Positions 52,751-63,532 of a stretch of DNA of 64,000 nucleotides are shown here, one piece after another. Source of the DNA: Methylocystis iwaonis (lineage in GTDB: Bacteria > Pseudomonadota > Alphaproteobacteria > Rhizobiales > Beijerinckiaceae); the NCBI RefSeq assembly GCF_027925385.1, contig NZ_AP027142.1, positions 2,338,001 to 2,402,000 on the forward strand, written 5' to 3'. The position numbers and the translations under genes were made by a program. Position 1 is the first letter of the stretch; every line of letters starts with the position of its first letter. The notes beneath the pieces are model-generated. The model made no database searches. It worked only from the letters and a program-made list of their open reading frames with translations, and had not been told where the DNA came from.

Positions 52751-53334
52751 ACTGGAAGGACTTCCTTCAAGGCCCGCGAGGAGGACGCGCTTTATTCGTC
52801 GGCGTCAATCTGCTGGCCCTTGCGCTCTTCTACCTCCTCTTCATCGAACCGGCGCGCCGCATGATCGCCGATGGCGCCGAAGCGATTGCCGAGCGCCGCC
52901 AGACGCTCGCGCGTTACGAAGCGGTCGCGCTGCACGAGGGGCAGATTCAAGATTACGCGCGGCAGGTCGCCGACACCAATGGCCGCGGCGAGCTTTTCGA
53001 CGGCGATAGCGACGGCGTCATCAACGCCAATTTGCAGGCGCGCCTCAAATCGATCGCCGAAAGCGCGCAAGTCACCGTCAGATCGATCCAGATGCTGCCG
53101 GAGAAACCGTTCCAGGGCGTCACGCTCGTGGGCGCGCGCCTCGACGTCGTCGGCAGCTATGAGAATCTGCATGCGCTGGCGCGCGCGCTCGAAGGCGAGC
53201 CGCCTTTGATGATTATCGCCGCCGCGACGCTGCGCAACCAGGCGATGATGTGGGGCGCGCCGCAACAGGGCGAAACGGAGATCGAGGCTCAGTTCGACGT
53301 GTTCGGCGGCGCGCCGCAGAAGGGCCGCCAATGA
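52747..53334 (+). CDS. gspM: Type II secretion protein GspM-like
   Basis: The 195-residue protein has a short cytoplasmic start, one membrane helix (ALFVGVNLLALALFYLLFI) and a periplasmic ferredoxin-like domain (NLQARLKSIAESAQVTVRSI). It pairs with GspL in the inner-membrane assembly. It overlaps both neighbours by 4 bp, in a tightly coupled operon. Confidence 0.85.
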   Translation: MNWKDFLQGPRGGRALFVGVNLLALALFYLLFIEPARRMIADGAEAIAERRQTLARYEAVALHEGQIQDYARQVADTNGRGELFDGDSDGVINANLQARLKSIAESAQVTVRSIQMLPEKPFQGVTLVGARLDVVGSYENLHALARALEGEPPLMIIAAATLRNQAMMWGAPQQGETEIEAQFDVFGGAPQKGRQ

Positions 53335-53951
53335 GACCCGACCAACTCGCGCAAAGCCTTAAGGAGTTCTTCGGGCGCTCGAGCCTGTTCGTCTCGCCGA
53401 TTCAGAAAGCGCGCCTGTCGCCCTTGTCGGCGATCATGCTGGCGGTCCTCGCGGCGGCTACTCTCCTCGCGGCGCTGTTTGCCGCATTCGCATTCCTCGG
53501 GCCGATCGGTTCGGAGGCAACCGTCTCCGCCCCCGACTGGACGCCGCCGACCCTTTCTGTCGCCGAGCTCGCGCCGCCCAAGCCGGCAAGCGCCGACACG
53601 GAGACACTATCGCGGCCGATTTTCTCGAAGAACCGCAAGCCCGCGCCGAAGAGCGCGAAGGCGGCGGCGCCGATGGCGGCTGAAATGGCCGCGGCGCCCC
53701 CCGGATTGACGGTCAGCGCCATCGTCAAGAATAAGAATGTGACGCAGGCTTTTGTCACCTCGCCCGAGTCGCCCGACGGCTTCTGGAAGAAGATCGGCGA
53801 AACGATCGACTCCTGGACCGTCTCCGCGATCGAGAGCGATGGCGTCGTTCTCACCAATGGAGCCCAGACGGCGAGGATAAAGCTGTATCCTGACCCAGCC
53901 CCATCTACGGCCGATGGGATGTTCGCTGCGCCGACGCGCGGTCAATTTTAA
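53331..53951 (+). CDS. GspC/GspN-like inner-membrane protein
   Basis: The 206-residue protein has a membrane helix (AIMLAVLAAATLLAALFAAFAFLG), a Pro/Ala-rich linker and a small beta domain (LTVSAIVKNKNVTQAFVTSP, SWTVSAIESDGVVL) that looks like the HR domain of GspC, which connects the inner-membrane complex with the secretin. No PDZ domain follows. The gene ends the plus-strand block. GspC is otherwise missing from the cluster, so this may be its functional replacement. Confidence 0.75.
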   Translation: MRPDQLAQSLKEFFGRSSLFVSPIQKARLSPLSAIMLAVLAAATLLAALFAAFAFLGPIGSEATVSAPDWTPPTLSVAELAPPKPASADTETLSRPIFSKNRKPAPKSAKAAAPMAAEMAAAPPGLTVSAIVKNKNVTQAFVTSPESPDGFWKKIGETIDSWTVSAIESDGVVLTNGAQTARIKLYPDPAPSTADGMFAAPTRGQF

Positions 53952-54037
53952 ATCCGCCTCGCCATTCACGCCGCGCAAATGGTAAATCGCGTCAATTGGC
54001 GGATGATTTGCGCTGCGTTACCTTGGACGGGCTTCTC

Positions 54038-54820
54038 ATGTTTGGTTTCCTACGCCGGAAGACGCGTGATCACGAACGGATGGCGAGGGACATGCGCCGC
54101 TCTCTGAAAGACGGCGATTTCCGACTCCTCTATCAGCCGATCATCGACTCGAAGGGCGAGACAATGGTCGGCGTCGAGGCGCTCTGTCGCTGGCGCCACC
54201 CTGTTCGCGGCGAGACGCCGCCGTCAGACTTCATCGCAATCGCGGAGGAAACCGGGCTGATCGATCAGCTTGGTCTTTTCGTACTGCGGCAAGCCTGTCT
54301 CGACGCCCGCAAATGGCCGGGCGTCATCGTGTCGGTCAATGTTTCGCCACGCCAATTCAAAGAAGAGCGGTTTCCCGAGGCCGTCCTGAAAATTCTGGGT
54401 GAAACGGGCTTGGAGCCGTCACGGCTGGAGCTCGAACTCACGGAGACTTTGGCGGTCGTCGACCTCGATCTGGCGCGGACGAAAATGCTCGTTCTCCAAA
54501 ATCACGGCGTGCGCATCGCGCTCGACGACTTCGGCTCCGGCCACTCCGGTCTCAGTTATTTATTGTCGCTTCCCTTCGACAAGTTGAAGGTCGACAGGAT
54601 GTTTGTCTCGCATATCGAATCGAGCTCGGCGAGCGCCGTCATCATCCACGCCATCGTGAACATCGGACGCGCGCTTGGCATGCATATCACCGCGGAAGGC
54701 GTCGAAACCGCCGAGCAGCAGCAATTTCTCCGCGGGGCGGGCGTCCACTTCTTCCAGGGATTCCGTTTTAGCCGGCCGGTCGATGCGAGCGAGATTCTCT
54801 CCCGGCTCCAAGCGCAATAG
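54038..54820 (+). CDS. EAL-domain cyclic-di-GMP phosphodiesterase
   Basis: The 260-residue protein is a lone EAL domain: VEALCRWRHP contains the EAL motif, NVSPRQF the metal-binding Asn, LELELTETLAV the Glu, ALDDFGSGHSGLSYL the loop, and ITAEGVET the last motif. All catalytic positions look intact. No sensor domain or membrane helix is present. It probably lowers c-di-GMP. A TTG start at 53996 is possible. It lies downstream of the secretion operon on the same strand. Confidence 0.88.
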   Translation: MFGFLRRKTRDHERMARDMRRSLKDGDFRLLYQPIIDSKGETMVGVEALCRWRHPVRGETPPSDFIAIAEETGLIDQLGLFVLRQACLDARKWPGVIVSVNVSPRQFKEERFPEAVLKILGETGLEPSRLELELTETLAVVDLDLARTKMLVLQNHGVRIALDDFGSGHSGLSYLLSLPFDKLKVDRMFVSHIESSSASAVIIHAIVNIGRALGMHITAEGVETAEQQQFLRGAGVHFFQGFRFSRPVDASEILSRLQAQ

Positions 54821-54917
54821 GCGCTGGCCGAGCTCCTCCCCGCGACGCCGCCATCCGTGAAGCCGACGCTCGACGCGTTCGGCCTCTCCTGACCCGCTTT
54901 TGACTGCGCCGGAGAAT

Positions 54918-55340
54918 CTACAGAACCGCGCCGCGCTCGATTTCTTCCATATCCGCGTCGGAAAGGCCAAAATGGTGGCCGATCTCATGCACGAGCACAT
55001 GGGTGATGATGTCGCCGAGCGTGTCCTCGCTCTCCGCCCAAAAATCCAGGATCGGCCGACGGTAGAGCCAGACCATGTTGGGCTCGGCCCCGGTCTCGGC
55101 GAGATGCGCGCCATCCGGCAGGCCCTTTCCGCGGAAGAGCCCGAGAAGATCGAACTCTGTCTCGCACTCCATCTCGTCGAGCGTCTCCTCGTCGGGGAAG
55201 TCTTCGACGTGGAACACAACGCCTTCGCAGAGGCGGGTGAATTTCTCGGGCAACGCCGCAAAGGCCGCGTCAGCGAGCGCTTCGATTTCAGCAAGCGTCG
55301 GCGCGCTCAATTGTGCCCATTCAAGTGATGCATCAGCCAT
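54918..55340 (-). CDS. Metallopeptidase-family zincin (DUF1025-like)
   Basis: The 140-residue protein has the zinc motif HEIGHHFGLSD (HExxHxxG) near its C-terminus and an acidic N-terminal helix region, matching the small minigluzincin-type metallopeptidase family. Proteolysis is likely but substrates are unknown. The start at 55340 matches the usual family length. Confidence 0.82.
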   Translation of the reverse strand: MADASLEWAQLSAPTLAEIEALADAAFAALPEKFTRLCEGVVFHVEDFPDEETLDEMECETEFDLLGLFRGKGLPDGAHLAETGAEPNMVWLYRRPILDFWAESEDTLGDIITHVLVHEIGHHFGLSDADMEEIERGAVL

Positions 55341-55489
55341 GATTCGAACTATGCCATTTTCTGCCGTGACGAAACAACTCCTCAGTTTTCGCAACAATTT
55401 AATGAAGCACTTTCGAGACGATTAAGGATTCTCTCGCCAGAGTATCGCGCTCTATCCGGGAAAATTTCCCAGTGTTTGCGGAGTTCAGC

Positions 55490-56239
55490 ATGCTCAAAGG
55501 CGCAAGACGTCTCTTCGAGCCGCGCACCAAGAAAGAATCGATACGCCTGGTCTGCGCTTTCACGGCGATCGCCATCACGGTTGCAATCGCCGTCGTCGTG
55601 GTCAGCAGCCTTTGGGCGGGCACGCCAATGGGCCCATCGCTCATTCGGGCGGTCGTCATCCCGCTGATGCTCGCGCCCTGGATGGTTTGGACGATTGCGC
55701 GTTTTTCCATGCGCTTGGAAGAAATGCGCCTCGAGCTGGAGAAGCTGGTGCGCACGGACCCGCTGAGCGGCGCGCTCAACCGGCGCGGGGTTACGGAATT
55801 TGCCGACAAGGCTTTCGCGGAACGCAGAGAGAAAGATAAATTCTGCGCGATCGTCATCGACATCGATCGCTTCAAGACGATCAACGACAATCACGGACAT
55901 GCCGCCGGCGACGCCGTCATCGCGCAAGTGGTCGAGATTGCGCGCCAGACCGCGGGCTCCGTGAATTGCGCCATCGGCCGGCTCGGCGGCGACGAGCTGG
56001 TTGTTCTGATCGTCGAGCAGACGCTCGAAGAGTCGTTGGTTATGGCGGAACGTCTGCGCAACGCCATCGAACTCGCGGTTTTCCTGCACGAAGGGAACCG
56101 CCTCACGGTGACGACGAGCATCGGCGTCGCCGCGTCGGACCCTGCCGACAAGAACGCCGAGGCCGTCCTCAGACGCGCCGATCATTCGCTTTATGCTGCG
56201 AAATCCGCGGGCCGCAACCGCGTGCGCGCGGCGGCTTAA
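55490..56239 (+). CDS. GGDEF-domain diguanylate cyclase
   Basis: The 249-residue protein has two membrane helices in residues 20-70 and a GGDEF domain (LEKLVRTDPLSGALNRRG, then FCAIVIDIDRFKTINDNHGH). The active-site motif reads RLGGDELVV, a Leu instead of Phe, seen in some active cyclases. No RxxD inhibitory site is visible. GGAG lies before the ATG at 55490. The stop codon directly abuts a family A repeat. Confidence 0.87.
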   Translation: MLKGARRLFEPRTKKESIRLVCAFTAIAITVAIAVVVVSSLWAGTPMGPSLIRAVVIPLMLAPWMVWTIARFSMRLEEMRLELEKLVRTDPLSGALNRRGVTEFADKAFAERREKDKFCAIVIDIDRFKTINDNHGHAAGDAVIAQVVEIARQTAGSVNCAIGRLGGDELVVLIVEQTLEESLVMAERLRNAIELAVFLHEGNRLTVTTSIGVAASDPADKNAEAVLRRADHSLYAAKSAGRNRVRAAA

Positions 56240-56375
56240 GTCATTCCCGACGCTCGCAAAGCGAGCGATCGGGAATCCAGAGCCGAACCAGCGCTCTTGT
56301 GGCTCTGGATTCCCGGTCGGGCTTTCAGCCCGCCGGGAATGACAAGCCCCACGCGGGCTGTTCAAACGGAGATGG
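56240..56375 (-). repeat. CATTCCCG palindrome, family A copy 4
   Basis: It starts GTCATTCCCGACGCTCGC, one base after the diguanylate cyclase stop, and ends with GGCGGG-type arms and CCGCCGGGAATGAC, then TTCAAACGGAGATGGC. It is oriented opposite to copy 1 and separates convergent genes. Confidence 0.75.
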
Positions 56376-56381
56376 CGCCGC

Positions 56382-57797
56382 TTATCCCCAGCTACGCACG
56401 TCGACGAAGCGTCCGGCGATCGCCGCCGCCGCCGCCATGGCGGGGGAGACGAGATGGGTGCGTCCCTTGAAGCCCTGGCGGCCTTCGAAGTTGCGGTTCG
56501 AGGTCGAGGCGCAGCGCTCGCCCGGCGCGAGGCGGTCCGGGTTCATGGCGAGGCACATGGAGCAGCCCGGCTCGCGCCATTCGAAACCGGCGGCCAGGAA
56601 GATCTTATCGAGCCCCTCAGCCTCCGCCTGTTCCTTCACGAGCCCAGAGCCCGGCACGACCATGGCGTTGACGCGCTCGGCGACCTTCTTGCCCTCGACC
56701 ATCTTCGCGGCGGCGCGAAGGTCCTCGATGCGGCCGTTGGTGCAGGAGCCGATGAAGACGCGGTCGATCTCGATGTCGGTCATCTTCTCCCCGCCCGCGA
56801 GGCCCATATAGGCGAGCGCGCGCTCGATCGCGGCGCGCTTTTGCGGGCTCTTCGCCGAATCGGGGGTCGGCACGCGGCCGTCGATGCGGGCGACGTCCTC
56901 GGGGCTCGTGCCCCAGGTGACGATCGGCGGCAGATTGGCGGCGTCGAGCTTCACGATCTTGTCGAAATGGGCGCCCGCGTCGGTGTAGAGCGTCTCCCAA
57001 TATTTGCGCGCCATGTCGAAGGCCTCGCCCTTGGGTCCCTTGGGGCGATCCTTCAGATAAGCGAAGGTCTTCTCGTCCGGCGCGATGAGGCCGGCGCGGG
57101 CGCCGCCCTCGATCGTCATGTTGCAGACGGTCATGCGGCCTTCCATCGAAAGGTCGTGGATGGCTTCGCCGGCGAATTCGATGACATGGCCCGTGCCGCC
57201 AGCCGTGCCGATCTCGCCGATGATGGCGAGGATGATGTCCTTGGCCGTGGCGCCGTCGGCGAGCTTGCCGTCGACCTGCACCAGCATATTCGCGGCCTTC
57301 TTCTGGATCAGCGTCTGGGTCGCGAGCACATGCTCGACCTCGGAAGTGCCGATGCCATGCGCCAGCGCGCCAAAGGCGCCATGCGTCGAGGTGTGGCTGT
57401 CGCCGCAGACGATGGTCATGCCCGGCAGCGTGAAGCCCTGCTCCGGCCCGACGATATGGACGACGCCCTGACGGTGGTCGTGCTCATTGTAATATTCAAC
57501 GCCGAATTCCTTGGCGTTGACCGCGAGCTGCTCGACCTGCGCCTTGCTCTCCGGGTCTTCGATCGGGAGCGAGCGGTCGGTGGTCGGCACATTGTGATCG
57601 ACGACGGCGAGCGTCTTCTGCGGCGCGCGGACCTTGCGGCCGGACATGCGCAGGCCTTCGAAAGCCTGAGGGCTCGTCACCTCATGGATGAGGTGGCGGT
57701 CGATATAGAGCAGGCAGGCGCCGTCATCCTGGCGGTCGACGACATGGTCGTCCCAGATCTTGTCGTAAAGCGTGCGCGGCCCGGTCGAATTGGACAT
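56382..57797 (-). CDS. leuC: 3-isopropylmalate dehydratase large subunit
   Basis: The 471-residue aconitase-family protein has the [4Fe-4S] cysteines in [15 protein letters not shown] and [11 protein letters not shown], and the [15 protein letters not shown] motif. It isomerises 2- to 3-isopropylmalate in leucine synthesis with LeuD, whose gene is not here. rplS lies upstream on the same strand, a frequent alphaproteobacterial neighbour. Confidence 0.95.
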   Translation of the reverse strand: MSNSTGPRTLYDKIWDDHVVDRQDDGACLLYIDRHLIHEVTSPQAFEGLRMSGRKVRAPQKTLAVVDHNVPTTDRSLPIEDPESKAQVEQLAVNAKEFGVEYYNEHDHRQGVVHIVGPEQGFTLPGMTIVCGDSHTSTHGAFGALAHGIGTSEVEHVLATQTLIQKKAANMLVQVDGKLADGATAKDIILAIIGEIGTAGGTGHVIEFAGEAIHDLSMEGRMTVCNMTIEGGARAGLIAPDEKTFAYLKDRPKGPKGEAFDMARKYWETLYTDAGAHFDKIVKLDAANLPPIVTWGTSPEDVARIDGRVPTPDSAKSPQKRAAIERALAYMGLAGGEKMTDIEIDRVFIGSCTNGRIEDLRAAAKMVEGKKVAERVNAMVVPGSGLVKEQAEAEGLDKIFLAAGFEWREPGCSMCLAMNPDRLAPGERCASTSNRNFEGRQGFKGRTHLVSPAMAAAAAIAGRFVDVRSWG

Positions 57798-57931
57798 GGT
57801 CTTTCCTTAACGCCGCTCTTGCGGCCCCACTTGAATTGAGGGTCTTCTAACCGTAACGCAAGCGCCATGGAAGAGCGTTCGCATCCCCTCCCGATTGGGC
57901 AAATGGCAGTCTGGCGAGGAGGGACCCCATA

Positions 57932-58056
57932 CCTCCCCTTTACGGGGAGGTCGGCGGCCGCAGGCCGCCGGGTGGGGCCAAAGCCGCAACGGCTGCGGCT
58001 GGGACCGAACCCCACCAGCCGCGCTTCGCGCGCCAGCCTCCCCGTGAAGGCGAGGG
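57932..58056. repeat. Palindromic repeat, family D copy 2
   Basis: The arms CCTCCCCTTTACGGGGAGG and, inverted, CCTCCCCGTGAAGG surround the GGCGGCCGCAGGCCGCCGGG stem. It lies between the divergent leuC and rsm22-like genes. Confidence 0.75.
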
Positions 58057-58090
58057 ATTCGCTCACGCCCGGGATTCCCGGGGTTGACTC

Positions 58091-59077
58091 GTGACCTCCC
58101 CCGCTTTGCCCGCCGGACTCGCCGCGGCGCTCGCGGCGCAATTGGAGCGCCGGCCGCGCAAGGCGCTCGCCGAGAGCGCCGAGCGTCTTTCCGCGAACTA
58201 TCGCGCCCATAAGCCCACGAATGCGGCGATCCGCGACGAGACCGACGCGCTCGCCTATGCGCTCACGAGAATGCCCGCGACTTACGCCGCGGCCGTCACC
58301 GTGTTGGATCGGCTTGCGGAGGAGCAGCCTGGCTTTGCGCCGAAGAGCCTGCTCGACGTCGGCTGCGGGCTGGGCGCGGCAAGCTACGCCGCCAGCGCGG
58401 TTTGGCCAGCGCTGGGTCGCATCGAGATGGTCGACAGCAGCCGCGCCTTTCTGGCGATGGGTGAGACCCTCGCTGCCGAGGCCGGGCTGCTGACGGCGGC
58501 CAAGGCTGTCGCCGGCGATATGACGCGCCTGCCGAACCTCGAAGACAAGTTCGACCTGGTCGCCGTCGCCTATGCGCTGACCGAGCTCGGCGACGCGGAT
58601 TTGCCGGGCGTCACCGAGAGGCTTTGGGCGCGGACCGGCGGCGCGCTATTTATCCTCGAGCCGGGGACGCCGCGTGATCACCAGAGGCTGATGGGCGTGC
58701 GCGCGCGGCTGATTGCGCAAGGCGCGACCATCCTCGCGCCTTGCGCCCATGCGCGCCCCTGCCCGCTCGCGGCTCCGGACTGGTGCCACTTTTCGGTGCG
58801 GCTGCCACGCTCCAGAGAACATAAATTGCTGAAAGGCGCAGCGGCGCCGTTCGAAGACGAGAAATACAGCTACCTCATAGCGGCGCGCCAGGGCGAAAGC
58901 GCCAAGGCGCGCATCCTCGCGCCCCCGCGCCACAACAAGGCTGGCGTTACTGTAAAGCTCTGCGACGCGAATGGATCGGCGGAAATTTTCCTGCCAAAGC
59001 GCGATAAGGCTCGCTATGAAAGCATTCGCAGGAAAGAATGGGGCGACGCGCTCGACGTCCCGCCGGAGGAAGCCTGA
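58091..59077 (+). CDS. Rsm22-family ribosomal small-subunit methyltransferase
   Basis: The 328-residue protein has the SAM-binding motif SLLDVGCGLGAASYA and the Cys cluster typical of Rsm22: APCAHARPCPLAAPDWCHF. The SREHKLLKGAAAPFEDEKYS segment also fits. Members bind rRNA or the mitochondrial small subunit; whether it methylates rRNA is uncertain. It starts with GTG. The next gene overlaps by one base. Confidence 0.85.
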   Translation: MTSPALPAGLAAALAAQLERRPRKALAESAERLSANYRAHKPTNAAIRDETDALAYALTRMPATYAAAVTVLDRLAEEQPGFAPKSLLDVGCGLGAASYAASAVWPALGRIEMVDSSRAFLAMGETLAAEAGLLTAAKAVAGDMTRLPNLEDKFDLVAVAYALTELGDADLPGVTERLWARTGGALFILEPGTPRDHQRLMGVRARLIAQGATILAPCAHARPCPLAAPDWCHFSVRLPRSREHKLLKGAAAPFEDEKYSYLIAARQGESAKARILAPPRHNKAGVTVKLCDANGSAEIFLPKRDKARYESIRRKEWGDALDVPPEEA

Positions 59078-59484
59078 TGAACAGACCGAGGGTTGCGCCT
59101 TACCTCACCGTCAGCCCGGCGGCCGCGGCCATCGCCTTCTATACAGGCGCCTTCGACGCCAAGCAGCGCGCGCTGATGCCCTCGGTCGACGGTATGCGCA
59201 TCGCCCATTGTGAATTGCTGATCAACGGCGCCTCGGTGATGCTCGCGGATTTCTTTCCTGAGCTCGGCCAGACGCGCGTCCCCATGCCCGGCGACAGCGC
59301 CACCGTCTCGATCAGCCTGGAATATGACACGGGCAAGCAAGTCGACGACACCTGCTCCCGCGCCGCCAAGCTCGGCGCCAAGATCGAAACGCAGCCGACG
59401 AATTCGTTTTGGGGCACGCGTTACGCGACGCTGCGCGATCCGTTTGGGCATCGTTGGATTTTGAACGGGCCGTTGGACAAATAG
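59077..59484 (+). CDS. VOC-family (glyoxalase/PhnB-like) protein
   Basis: The 135-residue protein has the VOC fold of the PhnB type: APYLTVSPAAAAIAFYTGAF, then FWGTRYATLRDPFGHRWIL. No clear substrate. The ATG overlaps the upstream stop codon, so it is cotranslated with the Rsm22-like gene. Confidence 0.85.
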   Translation: MNRPRVAPYLTVSPAAAAIAFYTGAFDAKQRALMPSVDGMRIAHCELLINGASVMLADFFPELGQTRVPMPGDSATVSISLEYDTGKQVDDTCSRAAKLGAKIETQPTNSFWGTRYATLRDPFGHRWILNGPLDK

Positions 59485-59673
59485 GCGGCGGCAGCCGCGC
59501 CGCATTCTCATCACTGAGACGACCCCCACCCTTGATCCCTCCCCGCAAGGGGGAGGGAGGCGGCTCGCGCCCAGCCTTGTCGTAGTTCCAGTTGATCCTC
59601 AACGGCGCATGACGGCCACGCTCTGCTCCTCTCCCCGCAAGCGGGAAGAGGGACCGCATCGCCCAAAACAAAA

Positions 59674-59702
59674 CCGCCCGGAGCCTCTCGGCGCCGGGCG
59701 GC
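59674..59702 (-). terminator. Terminator of rplS
   Basis: On the minus strand a stem of CCGCCCGGCGCCG with its complement is followed by GGTTTTGTTTTGGG, 28 bases past the rplS stop. Confidence 0.75.
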
Positions 59703-59729
59703 GGAAAATAGTCTCGTAATCCGTAAGGA

Positions 59730-60113
59730 TTACTCGCTCGCGGCCTTGGGCTTGGTCTCGACGCGCTCGGCGATGCGGGCCGACTTGCCGCGACGATCGC
59801 GCAGGTAATAGAGCTTGGCGCGGCGGACCTTGCCGCGGCGGACCACCTTGATCGAATCGATCAGGGGCGCATGCACCGGGAAGACGCGCTCGACGCCCTC
59901 GCCGTAGGAAATCTTGCGCACGGTGAAGCTCTCATTGAGGCCGCCGCCGTTGCGGGCGATCACGACGCCCTCATAGGCCTGCACGCGGCTGCGGTCGCCT
60001 TCCTTCACCTTCACGTTCACGATGACCGTGTCGCCGGGACGGAAGTCGGGAATCGCCTTCCCTTCGATGAGCTTGGCGGCCTGTTCGGCCTCGAGCTGCT
60101 CGATGATGTTCAT
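59730..60113 (-). CDS. rplS: Ribosomal protein L19
   Basis: The 127-residue protein has the L19 core [18 protein letters not shown], then [20 protein letters not shown] and [20 protein letters not shown]. It lies at the interface of the two ribosomal subunits. GGAG precedes the ATG. A leader of about 65 bases with three small hairpins lies upstream, and a terminator follows. Confidence 0.97.
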   Translation of the reverse strand: MNIIEQLEAEQAAKLIEGKAIPDFRPGDTVIVNVKVKEGDRSRVQAYEGVVIARNGGGLNESFTVRKISYGEGVERVFPVHAPLIDSIKVVRRGKVRRAKLYYLRDRRGKSARIAERVETKPKAASE

Positions 60114-60349
60114 AAAAAACTCCTGCCGTTTCGTCTGTAGCCTTTCGGCCGACGAGCGTTTCGGAACGCTGTTTTAGTTGAGGCTGCTCCCCTTACAGCA
60201 GGGGGCGGCGTTTGTCGAGTGCGCATGCGCGAAAGAACCCTCCCGCGCCGCAAAAGAAAGTGGCGCGCCGGGGAGGCTCCTTATGGCGCCCGACCTATAT
60301 AGCCTTGCCGGGGCGGCTGGCCATGAAAACTCGAGAACGGGAGCGCAAA

Positions 60350-60727
60350 ATGACCCAGCAAGAGGAGCGCCGGGGAGAACGCGGCGGCGCCACGAGGGCG
60401 GCTTCGGACATTATGAGCGAGGGACGGCAAAGGATCGAGGATTTTACCGACGCCCAGACTCAGTTCTGGGACCGCATTCAGGACTCCAACCGCAAATGGC
60501 TCGACCGGATGCAGAGCGAGGCTTCCATCGCCGCCGACTTCGCCAATAAGCTCACCGCGGCCAAATCTTTCACGGAAACCGCCAACATTTTCCAGAATTG
60601 GACGGTCAAACATATGGAAATGGCCACCGAAGACGCACGCCGCATGCTCTCCGACACGCAGGAAATCATTGCCGCGGGCACGCGCTTTTGGACGAATATC
60701 GGCAATGGCAAGAGCCGCGGGCATTAA
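60350..60727 (+). CDS. Phasin-family protein
   Basis: The 125-residue protein resembles Phasin_2: an acidic N-terminal part, then the amphipathic helical stretch DRMQSEASIAADFANKLTAA and FQNWTVKHMEMATEDARRML. Phasins coat polyhydroxybutyrate granules, common storage in methylotrophs. The ATG at 60350 has GGGAG before it; longer starts lack one. Confidence 0.75.
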   Translation: MTQQEERRGERGGATRAASDIMSEGRQRIEDFTDAQTQFWDRIQDSNRKWLDRMQSEASIAADFANKLTAAKSFTETANIFQNWTVKHMEMATEDARRMLSDTQEIIAAGTRFWTNIGNGKSRGH

Positions 60728-60747
60728 CGCGGCGTTTTGCGACATTC

Positions 60748-60911
60748 ATACCATTTTCGTTTGAACGCTCTTATGGAGCTTCGTCATTCCCGGCGGGCCG
60801 AAGGCCCGACCGGAAATCCAGAGCCATCGTAGCTCGTGTTGCTCTGGATTCCCGATCGCTCGCTGCGCGAGCGTCGGGAATGACACTGAGCAAAGCAAGC
60901 GGATCTCTTCG
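60748..60911 (+). repeat. CATTCCCG palindrome, family A copy 5
   Basis: Left end ATACCATTTTCGTTTGAAC, core GTCATTCCCGGCGGGCC to CGTCGGGAATGACAC, right end CAAGCGGATCTCTTCGA. It lies between the phasin and dodecin genes. Confidence 0.75.
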
Positions 60912-60932
60912 AAGGCCCGCACGCCCAGAGCC

Positions 60933-61008
60933 CGTCATTGCGAGCGAAGCGAAGCAATCCAGGGCGGCCCTGGATTGCTTCGTCGGCTTCGCCTCCTCGC
61001 AATGACGG
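60933..61008. repeat. CATTGCGAG palindrome, family B copy 2
   Basis: CGTCATTGCGAGCGAAGCG to CTCCTCGCAATGACGG, with CAATCCAG/CTGGATTG inside. It is a stand-alone copy next to a family A element. Confidence 0.75.
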
Positions 61009-61065
61009 CGGCGATTTCCTATGTGTCAAAGCGGCGCGAGCGTCGGGGATGGCTTCGACCCCATA

Positions 61066-61284
61066 TTATTCTGTCTCGCGGTCGTGCGTGAAGCCGACCT
61101 TTATCGTCACCTGATATGTCTCCACATTGCCCTTGTCGATGCGGCCGCGGATCTGCACGACCTCGAACCATTGGAGATTGCGCAAGGTCAATCCGGCGCG
61201 CTGTATCGCCGTGCCGATCGCCCCTTCGACGCTGTCTGGCGAGGTGCCGACGAGTTCGACAATTTTATAGACCGAACTTTCCAT
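61066..61284 (-). CDS. Dodecin flavin-binding protein
   Basis: The 72-residue protein has the dodecin pattern [40 protein letters not shown] and a C-terminal strand [12 protein letters not shown]. Dodecins form 12-mers that store flavin or CoA. It lies downstream of nifA on the same strand, after an 80-bp gap. Confidence 0.9.
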   Translation of the reverse strand: MESSVYKIVELVGTSPDSVEGAIGTAIQRAGLTLRNLQWFEVVQIRGRIDKGNVETYQVTIKVGFTHDRETE

Positions 61285-61364
61285 GAAACGCCCCTGCCGC
61301 TCGAACTGAACGTGAATGTAGAGCGGAGCGGCGTTAGGTCATCGGCCGCGGTTGTGACGACGCG

Positions 61365-63095
<1,731 letters not shown>

Positions 63096-63136
63096 GGGAG
63101 CCTCATGACAGGCGTTGTTGTGCATCACGTCATATA

Positions 63137-63152
63137 TGCAAGCATCACGCCA
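63137..63152 (-). promoter_or_regulatory. Candidate sigma-54 promoter of nifA
   Basis: On the minus strand TGGCGTGATGCTTGCA fits the -24/-12 consensus (TGGCACG-N4-TTGCW) with invariant GG and GC at the right spacing, and two mismatches at the AC. It lies about 40 bases before the nifA start, which would suit autoregulation through the shared activator site. Confidence 0.5.
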
Positions 63153-63309
63153 ACGCCGAAATCATCGATAAGACATGGAAGATCAAGCTATTGCAAAAAG
63201 CCGCCTAGTCATTGGAACGATTATAAAAACAAAGAAGGCGCCACGAAATTGTCCCTGGCGCCGCTTCCGTTGGCGCCCATTTCGAGTGCATGTGACGCGC
63301 TCGATTGAA

Positions 63310-63325
63310 TGTCGCCTTGCGAACA
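63310..63325. promoter_or_regulatory. NifA upstream activator sequence
   Basis: TGTCGCCTTGCGAACA is an exact TGT-N10-ACA motif. It lies about 100 bases upstream of the nifB -24 element and about 160 bases from the candidate nifA promoter, distances usual for NifA. Confidence 0.8.
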
Positions 63326-63426
63326 TTTGTCCGAAGGCTTTGCGACAACTCGCCGCGCCTTTCCGAGGCGGCCAGCCAAACCTTCTACGACAGCATTTCC
63401 AATTAGTTACTGCAGATATTTACCCA

Positions 63427-63442
63427 TGGCACGCTTGTTGCG
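63427..63442 (+). promoter_or_regulatory. Sigma-54 promoter of nifB
   Basis: TGGCACGCTTGTTGCG matches the TGGCACG-N4-TTGC consensus at every conserved base except the last. It lies about 90 bases before the nifB start. Confidence 0.88.
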
Positions 63443-63532
63443 GTCAACCCGCCAACGCCAACGGCCGACATTGGAATTGTTCCAGACGCCCCCTCAGGGG
63501 GACCACAACAAAATGCTTGAGAGGATTACGCA

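Noticed and set aside
56454..57839. Long plus-strand frame antisense to leuC
   Set aside because: Shadow of leuC caused by GC-rich third positions; no domain was recognisable.
63329..63347. Second palindrome TTGTCCGAAGGCTTTGCGACAA as another NifA or FixK site
   Set aside because: The spacing between TGT and ACA is 14, not 10, and the half-sites do not fit the FNR/FixK consensus.
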